Source of the DNA: DATATV01 sp035551355
Lineage (GTDB): Bacteria; Actinomycetota; Actinomycetes; Mycobacteriales; Pseudonocardiaceae
Assembly (NCBI GenBank): GCA_035551355.1
Contig: DASZNF010000021.1
Span: 96,029-160,028, forward strand
Length of the DNA: 64,000 nucleotides
Reading direction: 5' to 3'
The translations under genes and the position numbers were made by a program. Below, in pieces: positions 8,504-16,149 of the stretch. How positions within the stretch are numbered: position 1 is the stretch's first letter; each line of letters opens with the position of its first letter. The notes below the pieces were generated by a model, which worked only from the letters and a program-made list of their open reading frames with translations, did no database searches and had not been told where the DNA came from.

Positions 8504-8908
8504 TCAGCGCCGCGCTCGACGCAGCACGACACTCAGCACGACCACGCCCGCCGCCGCGCCCAGGGCTGCCTTCGGGTTCTGCCGGATGGTCCGGCCCACC
8601 CGGGTGGACACCTCGACCAGTTGCGGCGGGGCCTTCGCGGCCACCTGACCGCGTACCCCGCGCAGATCGGCGGCCAGCCGCCGGGCGTCCCAGCGCAGCG
8701 CCTGGGTCTGCTCGTGGGTGGCGTCTCGCACCCTGGCCTTGACATTGAGCCTGTCGGCCAGCGCGCCCGCCGTCCGCGCCATCGCGTCCCGAGCCTCGCC
8801 GATCTCGGTCACCAGTTCTTCCTGCCCTGGCGCTCCGACGGGTTCGGCCGGGATCGGCTCGAACGGACCGCCGGGTCCGGCCACCTCCGGTCGTTCGTTC
8901 TCGGGCAT
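8504..8908 (-). CDS. DUF3618 family protein
   Basis: 134 residues. An acidic, proline-rich head is followed by the DUF3618 core (EIGEARDAMARTAGALADRLNVKARVRDA), a helical stretch with heptad-like spacing, then one C-terminal hydrophobic helix (ALGAAAGVVVLSVVL) ending in RRARR. The family is small, actinobacterial and often found beside DUF3618/PspC-like or phage-holin-like envelope proteins; its function is unknown. The single C-terminal membrane anchor suggests an inner-membrane protein facing the cytoplasm. A perfect SigF-type promoter lies about 50 bases upstream of the ATG, so stress induction is likely. Confidence 0.8.
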   Translation of the reverse strand: MPENERPEVAGPGGPFEPIPAEPVGAPGQEELVTEIGEARDAMARTAGALADRLNVKARVRDATHEQTQALRWDARRLAADLRGVRGQVAAKAPPQLVEVSTRVGRTIRQNPKAALGAAAGVVVLSVVLRRARR

Positions 8909-8956
8909 CGGTGCACGTCCCTTCCGTGCGGCTCGCGGTCATCCCTCTCCTGACGC

Positions 8957-8981
8957 CTACCCGTCCGGCCGGAAGGCAAAC
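8957..8981 (-). promoter_or_regulatory. SigB/SigF-type promoter, DUF3618 gene
   Basis: Minus strand GTTT, exactly 15 bases, GGGTAG, about 50 bases before the ATG at 8908. The site overlaps the ribosome-binding region of the divergent Ppx/GppA gene. Confidence 0.78.
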
Positions 8982-8984
8982 GAC

Positions 8985-10019
8985 GTGACGAAGCACGCGA
9001 TTGGCGCAACCGGTGGCGGGTACTCGGAGTCAGTGCGAATCGGCGTGCTGGACATCGGATCGACCTCCGCCCGACTACAGGTGCTGGACGTCTTTCCCGG
9101 TGCGCCGCCGGTCCCGGTGCGCGCGGTCAAGGAACCGACCCAGCTCAGCACGGCGTTCCAGGCCGACGGGTCGATCGACGAGGCGGCGGCCGACCGGGTC
9201 GTGCGCGCGGCGGCCGCCGGAGTGTGGTCGGCCCACCGGCTGGGCGTGACCGAACTGTGCGTGTTCGTCACCGCGGCGGTGCGTGATGCCACCAACCGGG
9301 AGGACATCCTGGACCGCATCGAGGAGAAGACCGGCTTCCGTCCCGCCTTCCTCAGCGGGGAGCAGGAGGCCCAGTTGACCTATCTGGCCGCACACCACTG
9401 GCTTCGGTGGTCGTCCGGGCGGCTTTTGCTGCTGGACATCGGCGGCGGCTCGATGGAGATCGCGCACGGCGTGGGCGACGAGCCGGACTGGGCGATATCG
9501 TTGCCACTGGGCGCTCGCACGCTCACCGCGGAATTTCTGCCCGGCGACCCGCCCGAGCCCGGCGATGTCCAGGCGCTGCAAAGCCAGGTGCGCTCCATCC
9601 TGGCTGCGGCCGGGCCGCGGTTGGGTGGGGCCGGAACACCGGATCTCGCGGTCGCCACGTCGAAGACGTTCGACCAGTTGGCGCGGTTGGCCGGTGCGCC
9701 GCCCAAACGGCGGAATCCGCAGGCCGAACGGTGGCTGACCACCGCTGATCTGGCCGCCTGGATTCCGCGGCTGGCCGGGTTGCCCGCGGCCGTACGGGCG
9801 GCGCTGCCCGGGGTGTCCCGGGCCCGATCGGGACAGATCCTGGCCGGTGCGGTGGTGGCCCGGGAAGCCATGCGGTCATGGGGAATTCGCGGTGTCCGGC
9901 TGTGCCCGTGGGCGTTGCGGGAGGGCATCGTGCTGCATCGCCTACGACTGCGCCCGGCCGAGAAGCCGTTGCTGCCGTGTCATTCTCTGACTCCGTGCGG
10001 GACCGACCTGAGTGCCTGA
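8985..10019 (+). CDS. Ppx/GppA-family phosphatase
   Basis: 344 residues. Two actin-like ATPase-fold motifs are clear: VLDIGSTSARLQVLD near the N-terminus and LLLDIGGGSMEIAHG at about 145-160, with the acidic E/D positions that bind phosphate in exopolyphosphatases. The family hydrolyses polyphosphate or the pentaphosphate alarmone pppGpp; which of the two cannot be decided here. I place the start at GTG 8985, which has GGAAGG 8 bases upstream; a GTG at 9033, directly before RIGVLDIG, is the alternative. It overlaps head to head with the DUF3618 promoter, so expression of the two may interfere. Confidence 0.83.
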   Translation: MTKHAIGATGGGYSESVRIGVLDIGSTSARLQVLDVFPGAPPVPVRAVKEPTQLSTAFQADGSIDEAAADRVVRAAAAGVWSAHRLGVTELCVFVTAAVRDATNREDILDRIEEKTGFRPAFLSGEQEAQLTYLAAHHWLRWSSGRLLLLDIGGGSMEIAHGVGDEPDWAISLPLGARTLTAEFLPGDPPEPGDVQALQSQVRSILAAAGPRLGGAGTPDLAVATSKTFDQLARLAGAPPKRRNPQAERWLTTADLAAWIPRLAGLPAAVRAALPGVSRARSGQILAGAVVAREAMRSWGIRGVRLCPWALREGIVLHRLRLRPAEKPLLPCHSLTPCGTDLSA

Positions 10020-10042
10020 CCACGACCGCGCTCTCGGCTGAC

Positions 10043-10117
10043 TCCCTTGCGCTGCAACACCGACGCCGTGCCGTTGGCCACCGAGGCCAGCACCGCGAAC
10101 AGGAGACTCAGCACCAT
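10043..10117 (-). pseudogene. 5' fragment of a DMT/EamA-type transporter
   Basis: An ATG at 10117 opens a 25-residue stretch (MVLSLLFAVLASVANGTASV then LQRKG) that looks like the first membrane helix and following loop of actinobacterial DMT-superfamily exporters, which have about 300 residues and ten helices. The resemblance stops after LQRKG and the frame ends at 9980, inside the end of the Ppx gene. It appears to be a leftover start of a gene whose body was lost where the Ppx gene now ends. A minus-strand GGGTAG at about 10199-10204 sits upstream. Confidence 0.45.
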
Positions 10118-10227
10118 CGGCGGGTCCGGGCCGGGACCGATGGCGCACCACCGGGCGTCTCGACCGCCACGGCACACACCTTCTACGTCTCGTTGCGGCT
10201 ACCCGTTTCCGCTGGTGGTCAATGCTG

Positions 10228-10253
10228 GTTTGCCCATCGGGGAGCCGGGGCAA
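10228..10253 (+). promoter_or_regulatory. candidate SigB/SigF-type promoter, DUF1360 gene
   Basis: Plus strand GTTT, 16 bases, GGGCAA (or 15 bases to GGGGCA), about 30 bases before the GTG at 10284. One mismatch in the -10 box. Confidence 0.5.
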
Positions 10254-10283
10254 CCGGACACCAGTACACGAAAGGAGAATGTC

Positions 10284-10820
10284 GTGACGACCGTGCGGGC
10301 CCGGGAACGGTTCCGGCGGCTGCGCCGGAACTATGAAGGCGGCGCGTCCCGCCCGCTGGGCGGCTATCTGGCCGCACTGACGGCCTTCGGTGCCTATGTC
10401 GGGCTGCTCACCGGCGTCGGCGCGGCCAGCGGGGCTCGCCTGCCCAAGCGAGTGTCGTTTGGCGACGTGGCACTGGTGTCGCTGGCCACGCACAAACTGA
10501 GCCGGCTGTTCGCCAAGGACGCCATCACCAGCCCGATCCGCGCCCCGTTCACCCGGTACGAGGAGCCCGCCGGGGCCGGGGAACTCAACGAGTCGGTGCG
10601 CGGCGGCGGAGTCCGGCACGCGCTGGGCGAGCTGGCCAGTTGCCCGTTCTGCCTCGCGGTGTGGTCGGCCACCACGTTCACCGCCGGACTGGTCATCGCG
10701 CCGCGGGCGACCCGGCTGGTCACCACGACGCTGTCCGCCACCGCCGTGTCCGACGCTCTGCAGTTCGTCTACGACGCGGCGAAACACCTGCCGTCCCGGG
10801 CAGAAACCACTGAGGAGTAG
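10284..10820 (+). CDS. DUF1360 family membrane protein
   Basis: 178 residues. The DUF1360 pattern is visible: an N-terminal hydrophobic segment (YLAALTAFGAYVGLLTG), LVSLATHKLSRLFAKDAITSPIRAPFT, then a cysteine pair in ELASCPFCLAVW followed by a second hydrophobic segment. The CPFC motif near residue 125 may bind metal or be redox active. Function of the family is unknown; Bacillus relatives include sporulation-time proteins. GTG at 10284 is preceded by AAAGGAG. It is followed six bases later by a small acidic protein, probably in the same transcript. Confidence 0.8.
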   Translation: MTTVRARERFRRLRRNYEGGASRPLGGYLAALTAFGAYVGLLTGVGAASGARLPKRVSFGDVALVSLATHKLSRLFAKDAITSPIRAPFTRYEEPAGAGELNESVRGGGVRHALGELASCPFCLAVWSATTFTAGLVIAPRATRLVTTTLSATAVSDALQFVYDAAKHLPSRAETTEE

Positions 10821-10825
10821 GAAAA

Positions 10826-11044
10826 GTGACGCGCGAATCCGAGCAGCAGGAGCGCACCGAACTGGACGTGACCGATCCGGATCGCAGCCCGGTGGAAGAG
10901 CCGGTGTCCACCGACGACGAGCCGGTCGAGCAGTTGCAGCCGACGGAGGAACCGGCCGGCAGTAGCGCCGAACGCCACCCGGCGGACCAGGTGCGCGGGC
11001 CGGAGGAGCAGGCGATGCACATCGAGCCGGATACCGGCGGCTGA
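10826..11044 (+). CDS. small acidic hypothetical protein
   Basis: 72 residues, rich in Glu, Asp, Pro, Ser and Gln, with no hydrophobic core, so probably disordered. The GAGGAG formed by the last codons of the DUF1360 gene serves as ribosome-binding site 7 bases before the GTG. No family recognised. It ends just before a convergent terminator. Confidence 0.6.
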   Translation: MTRESEQQERTELDVTDPDRSPVEEPVSTDDEPVEQLQPTEEPAGSSAERHPADQVRGPEEQAMHIEPDTGG

Positions 11045-11062
11045 CCGATCGATCCCGCACGG

Positions 11063-11096
11063 TGAGCGGCGGCGGCTGCCCGGCCGACGCCGCTCA
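11063..11096. terminator. convergent hairpin terminator
   Basis: TGAGCGGCG (11063-11071) pairs perfectly with CGCCGCTCA (11088-11096); the inner GCGGC/GCCG bases can extend the stem. It lies between the small acidic gene and the MrpD-like gene and overlaps the stop of the latter. Confidence 0.6.
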
Positions 11097-12920
11097 GCCC
11101 AGCGCGAGCAGACCGGCCACCGCACCGGCACCCACCACCAGCCAGGCCGCGTAGTCGCCGACGTGCCCGGAATGCAGGCGGTGCAACGATATCAGCGCGG
11201 GCCGCACCGGCCGCCCCACGACCCGAGCACCGATGCGCACGGCCCCGGGCAGCCGCCGGGCGTACACGGCCAGCGCCGCCAGCCCGGCCGCCAGCGCCGC
11301 CGACACCAGTCCCAGCGCCACCCCCTCGGCCGACCACCCGGTGTCCGGCACGTCGCCCAGCCGGCTGGTCGCGCCGTGGAGTACCTGGGCCAGATATCCG
11401 CGCTGGTCGGCGAACCGGACCGCGGCCGCCCCGGTAGACCGGGCCACCCAGGGCAGCACGCCAACCAGCAAACCCCCGCCCAGCAACAACAACACCGCGG
11501 CCAGCATGGTGGCCGGGGTCCGGCGCAACGATTCCTCGACCTCCGGCTGTTCTTGTCTGCCGGTGGTCTCCTCGGCTGAGGATTCCCTGCTCGGGCGCGG
11601 ACCGAGGCCGAAGTACGTACGCAGGCCGACCCGGACCACCGCGGCGCCGGTCACCGCCGAGACCGCGATCACCAGCACCGTCATCCCGGCCCCGAACCCG
11701 GATTCCTCCAGCAATGCCTTGCCCAGTCCGGTGCCGAACGGCGGCAACCCGGCCAGCGCCAGCCCGCCGAGCACGAACAACACGCCGGAGAACCGGTGCT
11801 GCGTGCCGCGACCGTACAGTTCGAACTCGTCAACGGTCTGGTGCCGGCTCAGCAGAATTCCGGTCAGCAGGAACAACGCGCCCTTCACCCCGGCGTGCCC
11901 GGCGGCGTACAGCGCGGCGGCCGCGATGCCCAATGGGCTCAGCGCGGCCAATCCGATCAGGAACAGTCCGATGTGGGCGATGGTGGAATAGGCCAGCAGC
12001 CGCTTCACATGCCGCTGGGTGAAACACATGAGCGCGCCGAGGACGGCGGTGAGCACGCCGAGCACCAGCAACATCCGCCGCACCGCACCGTCGGCGACCA
12101 CGCCGTGCGCGATGACCCAGTACACCCGGCCTACCCCGTAGACGCCCAGCGGCGCCATCACCCCGGAGAACAACACGCACACCGGGGTCGGCGCGACCGC
12201 GTGCGCGTCGGCCAGCCAGAAGTGGAACGGCACCGCGGCCGCCTTGACCAGCCAGCCGGTGGCGATCAACGCGAAACCGCCCAGCACCAACGGATCGGCC
12301 GGTTTACCGGCCAGCGCGGCGCCGATCTGGGCCAGGCCCAGTTGCCCGGTGCGGGCGTACAGCAACCCGATGCCCATCAGGCACAGGTAGGCGCCCAGCG
12401 AGTTGACCACGCCGAAACTCAGCCCGCCCTGCACCGACTCGGGTTCCTCGATGCGCAGCCCGGCCAGGGCGTAGGCGGCCGCGCCCATCAACTCGAAGAA
12501 CACGAACATGTCGAACAGGTCGCCGGTCAACGCGAACCCGGTCATCCCGGCCATGAACAACAGCGTCAGCGCCTGGTAGTGGGCGTGCACATCCTCGAAG
12601 TAGCGCCAGCCGAACAACAACGCGGCCGCGGTGAGCACCGCCACCAGCAGGGCCGCGCCGGAGTTGATCCGGTCGGCCACCAGCACGATGCCCACGGTGA
12701 CCCCGTGCCGCGGCTGCCAGCCGCCCAGCCAGGTGATCACCCGGGTGTGCGCGGTGGCGACCATCAGCAGCGCGGCCAGCGCCACGCCCAGCACCGCACC
12801 GACCATGGCCAGGCCGTCGATCGCCCACCGGGGCAGGTAGCGGCCCGCGGCCAGTAGCACGCAGCCGACCGCGATCGGCAGCGTGATGGCCAGCGGCGGC
12901 AGCGCGGCGGACATCGGCAT
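11094..12920 (-). CDS. mrpD: Mrp-type antiporter subunit D (NuoN/NuoM-like proton-translocating subunit)
   Basis: 608 residues with about 14-16 hydrophobic helices. The proton-antiporter core is recognisable: FMAGMTGFALTGDLFDMFVFFELM, WLVKAAAVPFHFWLADAHAVAPTPV (a conserved lysine in a broken helix), and LLAYSTIAHIGLFLIG. These are shared with complex I subunits NuoM/NuoN and Mrp subunit D. In Mrp complexes it helps exchange cytoplasmic Na+ or K+ for external protons. The roughly 100-residue C-terminal extension has two more helices. Last gene of a seven-gene operon read leftward; one base separates it from subunit C. Confidence 0.88.
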   Translation of the reverse strand: MPMSAALPPLAITLPIAVGCVLLAAGRYLPRWAIDGLAMVGAVLGVALAALLMVATAHTRVITWLGGWQPRHGVTVGIVLVADRINSGAALLVAVLTAAALLFGWRYFEDVHAHYQALTLLFMAGMTGFALTGDLFDMFVFFELMGAAAYALAGLRIEEPESVQGGLSFGVVNSLGAYLCLMGIGLLYARTGQLGLAQIGAALAGKPADPLVLGGFALIATGWLVKAAAVPFHFWLADAHAVAPTPVCVLFSGVMAPLGVYGVGRVYWVIAHGVVADGAVRRMLLVLGVLTAVLGALMCFTQRHVKRLLAYSTIAHIGLFLIGLAALSPLGIAAAALYAAGHAGVKGALFLLTGILLSRHQTVDEFELYGRGTQHRFSGVLFVLGGLALAGLPPFGTGLGKALLEESGFGAGMTVLVIAVSAVTGAAVVRVGLRTYFGLGPRPSRESSAEETTGRQEQPEVEESLRRTPATMLAAVLLLLGGGLLVGVLPWVARSTGAAAVRFADQRGYLAQVLHGATSRLGDVPDTGWSAEGVALGLVSAALAAGLAALAVYARRLPGAVRIGARVVGRPVRPALISLHRLHSGHVGDYAAWLVVGAGAVAGLLALG

Positions 12921-12921
12921 G

Positions 12922-13269
12922 TCAGCCCCGCAGCGCGCGCAACTCGTCCGGCACGATGGTGCCGTGCCGCTTGGCCACCTGGACGACCAGGGCCAGCAGC
13001 AGCGCGGTGACGGTGGCCGACACCACGATGTCGGTCAGCGCCATGGCCTGCACCACCGGATCCACCACCGGGGCCGACGGCGGCGTCGAGGAGCCGAAAA
13101 TCGGCGCGGACGCCCCGGACTGGTAGCCGATGCTCAACAGCAGCACGTAGGTGCCGGACTGGGCGATGGACACGCAGATGACGGTGTGGATCAGGTCGCG
13201 GCTGCGGACCACGCCGAAGATCCCGGCCAGCACCAGCCAGCCCGCGACACAGTACGGATACCAGCTCAT
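12922..13269 (-). CDS. mrpC: Mrp-type antiporter subunit C (NuoK-like)
   Basis: 115 residues, three hydrophobic helices. It matches the NuoK/MnhC family: helix 1 (GWLVLAGIFGVV), helix 2 starting at the conserved IHTVICVSIAQSGTYVLLLS, and helix 3 with QAMALTDIVVSATVTALLLAL. A loop of about 20 residues rich in Ser, Pro and Ala sits between helices 2 and 3. The start codon overlaps the stop of the MnhB gene (ATGA), showing translational coupling. Confidence 0.87.
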   Translation of the reverse strand: MSWYPYCVAGWLVLAGIFGVVRSRDLIHTVICVSIAQSGTYVLLLSIGYQSGASAPIFGSSTPPSAPVVDPVVQAMALTDIVVSATVTALLLALVVQVAKRHGTIVPDELRALRG

Positions 13270-14006
13270 TCGTTTTTCCCCTGGGTGATCGCGATATCCT
13301 GTTCCAGGAACTGGGCCAGCAGCACCACCACGCCGGAGGCGACCTCGGCGCCGACCGCGACGCTGAACACGCCGACGGTGCCCGATGAGTACAACTGGCC
13401 CATAGTGCCCAACGGCAGCACGTTGGCCAGGAAACCGGCGCCGGCGATCAGCCCGGACACGCCGAGCACCACCACCGCTCCCATGCCGATCGCCTCGCCG
13501 TACTCGTACCAGGCCAGCGGCCGCAATCGGCGCAGCGCCTGGTAGCTGCCGGTGATGTAGAGCAGGTGCAGGCCGGTGGCCAGCACCACGCCGCCCTGGA
13601 AGCCGCCGCCCGGGGTGAGTTGCCCGTGCGCCACCACGTCCGCGCCGATGATCAGCGTGACCGGCAACAGCACGTACCCGACCAGGCGGGTCAGGGACAG
13701 CACCGGGCCGGTGTCCTTCGGAGTCCGCGCCCGCTCGGAATCGCTGGGGCGCAACAGGATCACCGCGCCGAGCACGGAGGCCAGCAGAATCGTCTCCTCG
13801 CCGAGCGTGTCGAAACCACGCTGGTCGAAATTGACCGCGGAAACCGCGTTGGCCGACTGGCGCAGCACCGCGAACGCCACGCTCAGATCACGATACGGAT
13901 GGTGGGTGGCGCCGAAATGGGGCATCCGCGCGAAGGCGAATCCGAACACGATGGCCAGCGCGACGCCGCCGATCGCGAACACCACCAGCCGGGCGCGGCG
14001 GCTCAT
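13266..14006 (-). CDS. mrpB: Mrp-type antiporter MnhB-domain subunit
   Basis: 246 residues. An N-terminal helix is followed by an extracytoplasmic part (HFGATHHPYRDLSVAF, NAVSAVNFDQRGFDTLGEETILL), which in full-length MrpA is the hinge before the MnhB region. Then come four helices with the MnhB hallmark HGQLTPGGGFQGGVVLATG. It thus carries the last part of MrpA (MbhE-like) joined to MrpB. ATG at 14006 overlaps the TGA of the DUF4040 gene. Its GGGFQ motif is close to that of Na+/H+ antiporter MnhB subunits. Confidence 0.85.
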   Translation of the reverse strand: MSRRARLVVFAIGGVALAIVFGFAFARMPHFGATHHPYRDLSVAFAVLRQSANAVSAVNFDQRGFDTLGEETILLASVLGAVILLRPSDSERARTPKDTGPVLSLTRLVGYVLLPVTLIIGADVVAHGQLTPGGGFQGGVVLATGLHLLYITGSYQALRRLRPLAWYEYGEAIGMGAVVVLGVSGLIAGAGFLANVLPLGTMGQLYSSGTVGVFSVAVGAEVASGVVVLLAQFLEQDIAITQGKNE

Positions 14007-14251
14007 CGACGCCGCTCCCGCACCGAGCGCACGGCCCGCACCGCCAGCAGCACCATCAGCGGCACCACCGCGCTGCCGATCGCCACCTGGGACAATGCCA
14101 CGTCCGGCGCCTGAAGCACCAGGAACAACACGGTCAGCAGCACGCCGTAAACCGAGAGCAGCACGGCCTGGCGGCCCGGGTCGCCGGTCAGCACGACGGC
14201 GGTGCCACCGACCGCGACGAAGGTCAACGCCAGCACGATGAGCAGCGTCAT
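14003..14251 (-). CDS. DUF4040/MbhD-type antiporter subunit
   Basis: 82 residues, three helices, with the DUF4040 signature VLQAPDVALSQVAIGSAVVPLM, which in large MrpA proteins lies between the NuoL-like part and the MbhE/MnhB part. Here it is a separate gene, as in archaeal membrane-bound hydrogenase MbhD. No NuoL-like MrpA body is present in the operon. It overlaps both neighbours by four bases. Confidence 0.85.
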   Translation of the reverse strand: MTLLIVLALTFVAVGGTAVVLTGDPGRQAVLLSVYGVLLTVLFLVLQAPDVALSQVAIGSAVVPLMVLLAVRAVRSVRERRR

Positions 14252-14550
14252 TCCGGTGATCCCGATCCGATGACACCGTCCCGCTGGGCGTTCACCCGGC
14301 CGGTGGCCGCGCCCAGCAGCGGGCCGCCCACGGCCTGGAGGAGCACGACCAGCAGCACCGACGCGCCGGTGAAACCGAAGCCGTTGACCACGATCAGGCC
14401 AACGCCGATCAGCGGGCTGCCCACCGAGGTCACGACGGTCAGGCAGTGCACCCGCACATAGACATCACCCGCACGCACCGCGGCGACCGCGGCCAGCACG
14501 GTGATCAGCGTGCCAAGGCCGACCAGCACCCCGGCGATAATCGCGGTCAC
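14248..14550 (-). CDS. mrpG: Mrp-type antiporter subunit G
   Basis: 100 residues, three helices. The MnhG pattern is clear: a first helix (AGVLVGLGTLITVLAAVAAVR), the conserved amphipathic piece DVYVRVHCLTVVTSVGSPLIG, then a third helix (GASVLLVVLLQAVGGPLLG). GTG at 14550 overlaps the stop of subunit F. Subunit G is required for assembly of the Mrp complex in other bacteria. Confidence 0.85.
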   Translation of the reverse strand: MTAIIAGVLVGLGTLITVLAAVAAVRAGDVYVRVHCLTVVTSVGSPLIGVGLIVVNGFGFTGASVLLVVLLQAVGGPLLGAATGRVNAQRDGVIGSGSPE

Positions 14551-14801
14551 CGGTGCGGTCCCAGCAGGCGGGTGAACACCAGCGTGCCGGCGAAGGACAA
14601 CAGCACCAGCACGACCGGCACGATCAGGAAGCTGGCCTGGCCGATGGCCTGGCACCACAGCATCATGGCCAGCGCGGCCACCGAACCGGTCAACTCCAGC
14701 CCGACCAGCCGGTGCGCCGCCGGACCGCGCAGCGCCAGCCAGAGTCCCGGCCCAAGGCCACCGACCAGCAGCACCCCGAACGCCAGCAGCCACCAGTTCA
14801 C
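14547..14801 (-). CDS. mrpF: Mrp-type antiporter subunit F
   Basis: 84 residues, three helices, consistent with MrpF/PhaF: GLGPGLWLALRGPAAHRLVGLELTG corresponds to the conserved loop and second helix, and FAGTLVFTRLLG to the C-terminus. Start overlaps the stop of subunit E. Confidence 0.83.
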   Translation of the reverse strand: MNWWLLAFGVLLVGGLGPGLWLALRGPAAHRLVGLELTGSVAALAMMLWCQAIGQASFLIVPVVLVLLSFAGTLVFTRLLGPHR

Positions 14802-15250
14802 CGGCTCACCGACCGGTCCAGTCCGTCGCCGCCGACCGGCAGGCTGTGCAGCACGATCACCCGGCCGTCCTCGGCGCTGTCCACCACCACCGAACCAGGC
14901 GCGACCGACACGGTGAACATGCTCAACCCGGACCGCGCGGCCCGCCGGGCCTCCGCCGTTTCCTCGGGCAGGCGCAGCTCGCGGAATTCACCGGCTTCCT
15001 TGCCCAGCAACGCGATGCGCAACAGACCGACGGTCTCCCGGGCGATCGCGCCGGGCGCCCGGGCCAGCCAGGCGAACCACTGGCCCCGCGGTCGCCACGC
15101 GCTCCCCTCCGCGCGCCGGGCCCCGAGGGCGGCGAACGCGCACGGCACGGCCAGCGCGCAGGCCGTCGCCACCTCCTGGACCGACCAGGAGCTGAGCGTG
15201 GCAATCCACACCAGACAGAGCACTACCCACCAGGCGGCGAGTTCCCTCAT
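14798..15250 (-). CDS. mrpE: Mrp-type antiporter subunit E
   Basis: 150 residues. Two N-terminal helices are followed by a cytoplasmic domain with the MnhE patterns (IARETVGLLRIALLG, RSGLSMFTVSVAPGSVVVD, then VLHSLPV). First gene of the operon, order E-F-G-MbhD-B-C-D, all seven joined by four-base overlaps or one-base gaps. The ATG has GGGAGGG 6 bases upstream. A textbook SigF-type promoter sits 34 bases before it, so the whole complex is probably made under stress (salt, alkali or stationary phase, inference). Confidence 0.85.
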   Translation of the reverse strand: MRELAAWWVVLCLVWIATLSSWSVQEVATACALAVPCAFAALGARRAEGSAWRPRGQWFAWLARAPGAIARETVGLLRIALLGKEAGEFRELRLPEETAEARRAARSGLSMFTVSVAPGSVVVDSAEDGRVIVLHSLPVGGDGLDRSVSR

Positions 15251-15283
15251 GACGTCCCTCCCGGATCGACCGGCGGCGCGGGA

Positions 15284-15308
15284 GTACCCGGTTGTGTCAA
15301 TCTCAAAC
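15284..15308 (-). promoter_or_regulatory. SigB/SigF-type promoter, Mrp antiporter operon
   Basis: Minus strand GTTT, exactly 15 bases, GGGTAC, 34 bases before the ATG at 15250. Confidence 0.78.
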
Positions 15309-15354
15309 CAGATGCTCTGTCCACTACGGACCGGCCGTTGCCGCACGCGTGGGA

Positions 15355-15978
15355 TCAGTCCGCGCCGAGAGCCTTCGCCGCCGCAACCAGATCGTCCAGG
15401 AAGGCGGCATAGGCCTCGTCGCGATCGGGTGCGCGCAGCACCGCGGAGGGATGCGTGGTAGCCATGACGCCGATCGGCAGGTCAAGATTCTCCGGCGCGT
15501 CCAGCAGTTCGCCGCGGTGGGCGGTGAGCCGGAACGAGGCGCCCAGCAGCGACTGGGCCGCGGTCGCGCCGAGGCACAGCACCAACTTCGGCCGCACGGC
15601 CCGGATTTCGGCCAGCAGCCACGGCTGACAGGCCAGCACTTCCGACCGGTTCGGTTTCTGGTGGATGCGGCGTTTTCCCCGCTCCGGCAAGCGGAACTTG
15701 AAATGCTTCACCGCGTTGGTCAGATAAATGTCGTGCCGCTCGATTCCGGCCTCGTCGAACCCGCGATCCAGCAGGTGCCCGGCCGGGCCGACGAACGGCT
15801 GCCCGTCGCGGTCCTCCCGGTCGCCGGGTTGCTCGCCGACCACCAGCAGGCTCGCTTTCTCCGGCCCGTCGCCGAACACCGTCCGGGTGGCGTCCCGGTG
15901 CAGATCGCAGGCGGTACAGGTCGCCGCGGCCGCTCGCAGCGCATCGACATCCGCACTCTCGGGCACCTTCGCGGCCAT
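15355..15978 (-). CDS. udgX: UdgX-type uracil-DNA glycosylase
   Basis: 207 residues. Cys21 and Cys24, with Cys117 and Cys135, fit the 4Fe-4S ligands of family 4/5-like uracil-DNA glycosylases. Motif A reads GEQPGDRED (48-56) and the R-loop KRRIHQKP (102-109) contains His106. This pair is the hallmark of UdgX, first described in Mycobacterium smegmatis, which excises uracil and then stays covalently bound to the DNA through the R-loop histidine. The motif near the C-terminus, ATTHPSAVLR, is the second active-site motif. GAGGGAGG precedes the ATG at 15978. A SigF-like promoter candidate lies about 33 bases upstream, placing DNA-uracil handling in the stress regulon. Confidence 0.9.
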   Translation of the reverse strand: MAAKVPESADVDALRAAAATCTACDLHRDATRTVFGDGPEKASLLVVGEQPGDREDRDGQPFVGPAGHLLDRGFDEAGIERHDIYLTNAVKHFKFRLPERGKRRIHQKPNRSEVLACQPWLLAEIRAVRPKLVLCLGATAAQSLLGASFRLTAHRGELLDAPENLDLPIGVMATTHPSAVLRAPDRDEAYAAFLDDLVAAAKALGAD

Positions 15979-16010
15979 CGGTCCTCCCTCAGCTTCAATC
16001 CCCACCAGGT

Positions 16011-16035
16011 TTACCCGATGCGCCACCGCCCAACC
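16011..16035 (-). promoter_or_regulatory. candidate SigB/SigF-type promoter, udgX
   Basis: Minus strand GGTT, 15 bases, GGGTAA (or GTTG with 14 bases), about 33 bases before the ATG at 15978. The -10 box fits well, the -35 box less so. Confidence 0.5.
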
Positions 16036-16149
16036 GGACCGGCCGACGCTCCCGGAGCACCCACGGCAATCCGCGCGCCGCCTGCGCCACCGCGGCCAGT
16101 GTGGCCGGCGGATCGGCATGTTCGGACGCCTGTGCGACGCGCACCGCGC

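Noticed and set aside
14553..15461. Plus-strand frames across the Mrp operon
   Set aside because: Composition is of shadow type, and all real antiporter subunits are on the minus strand with coupled starts.
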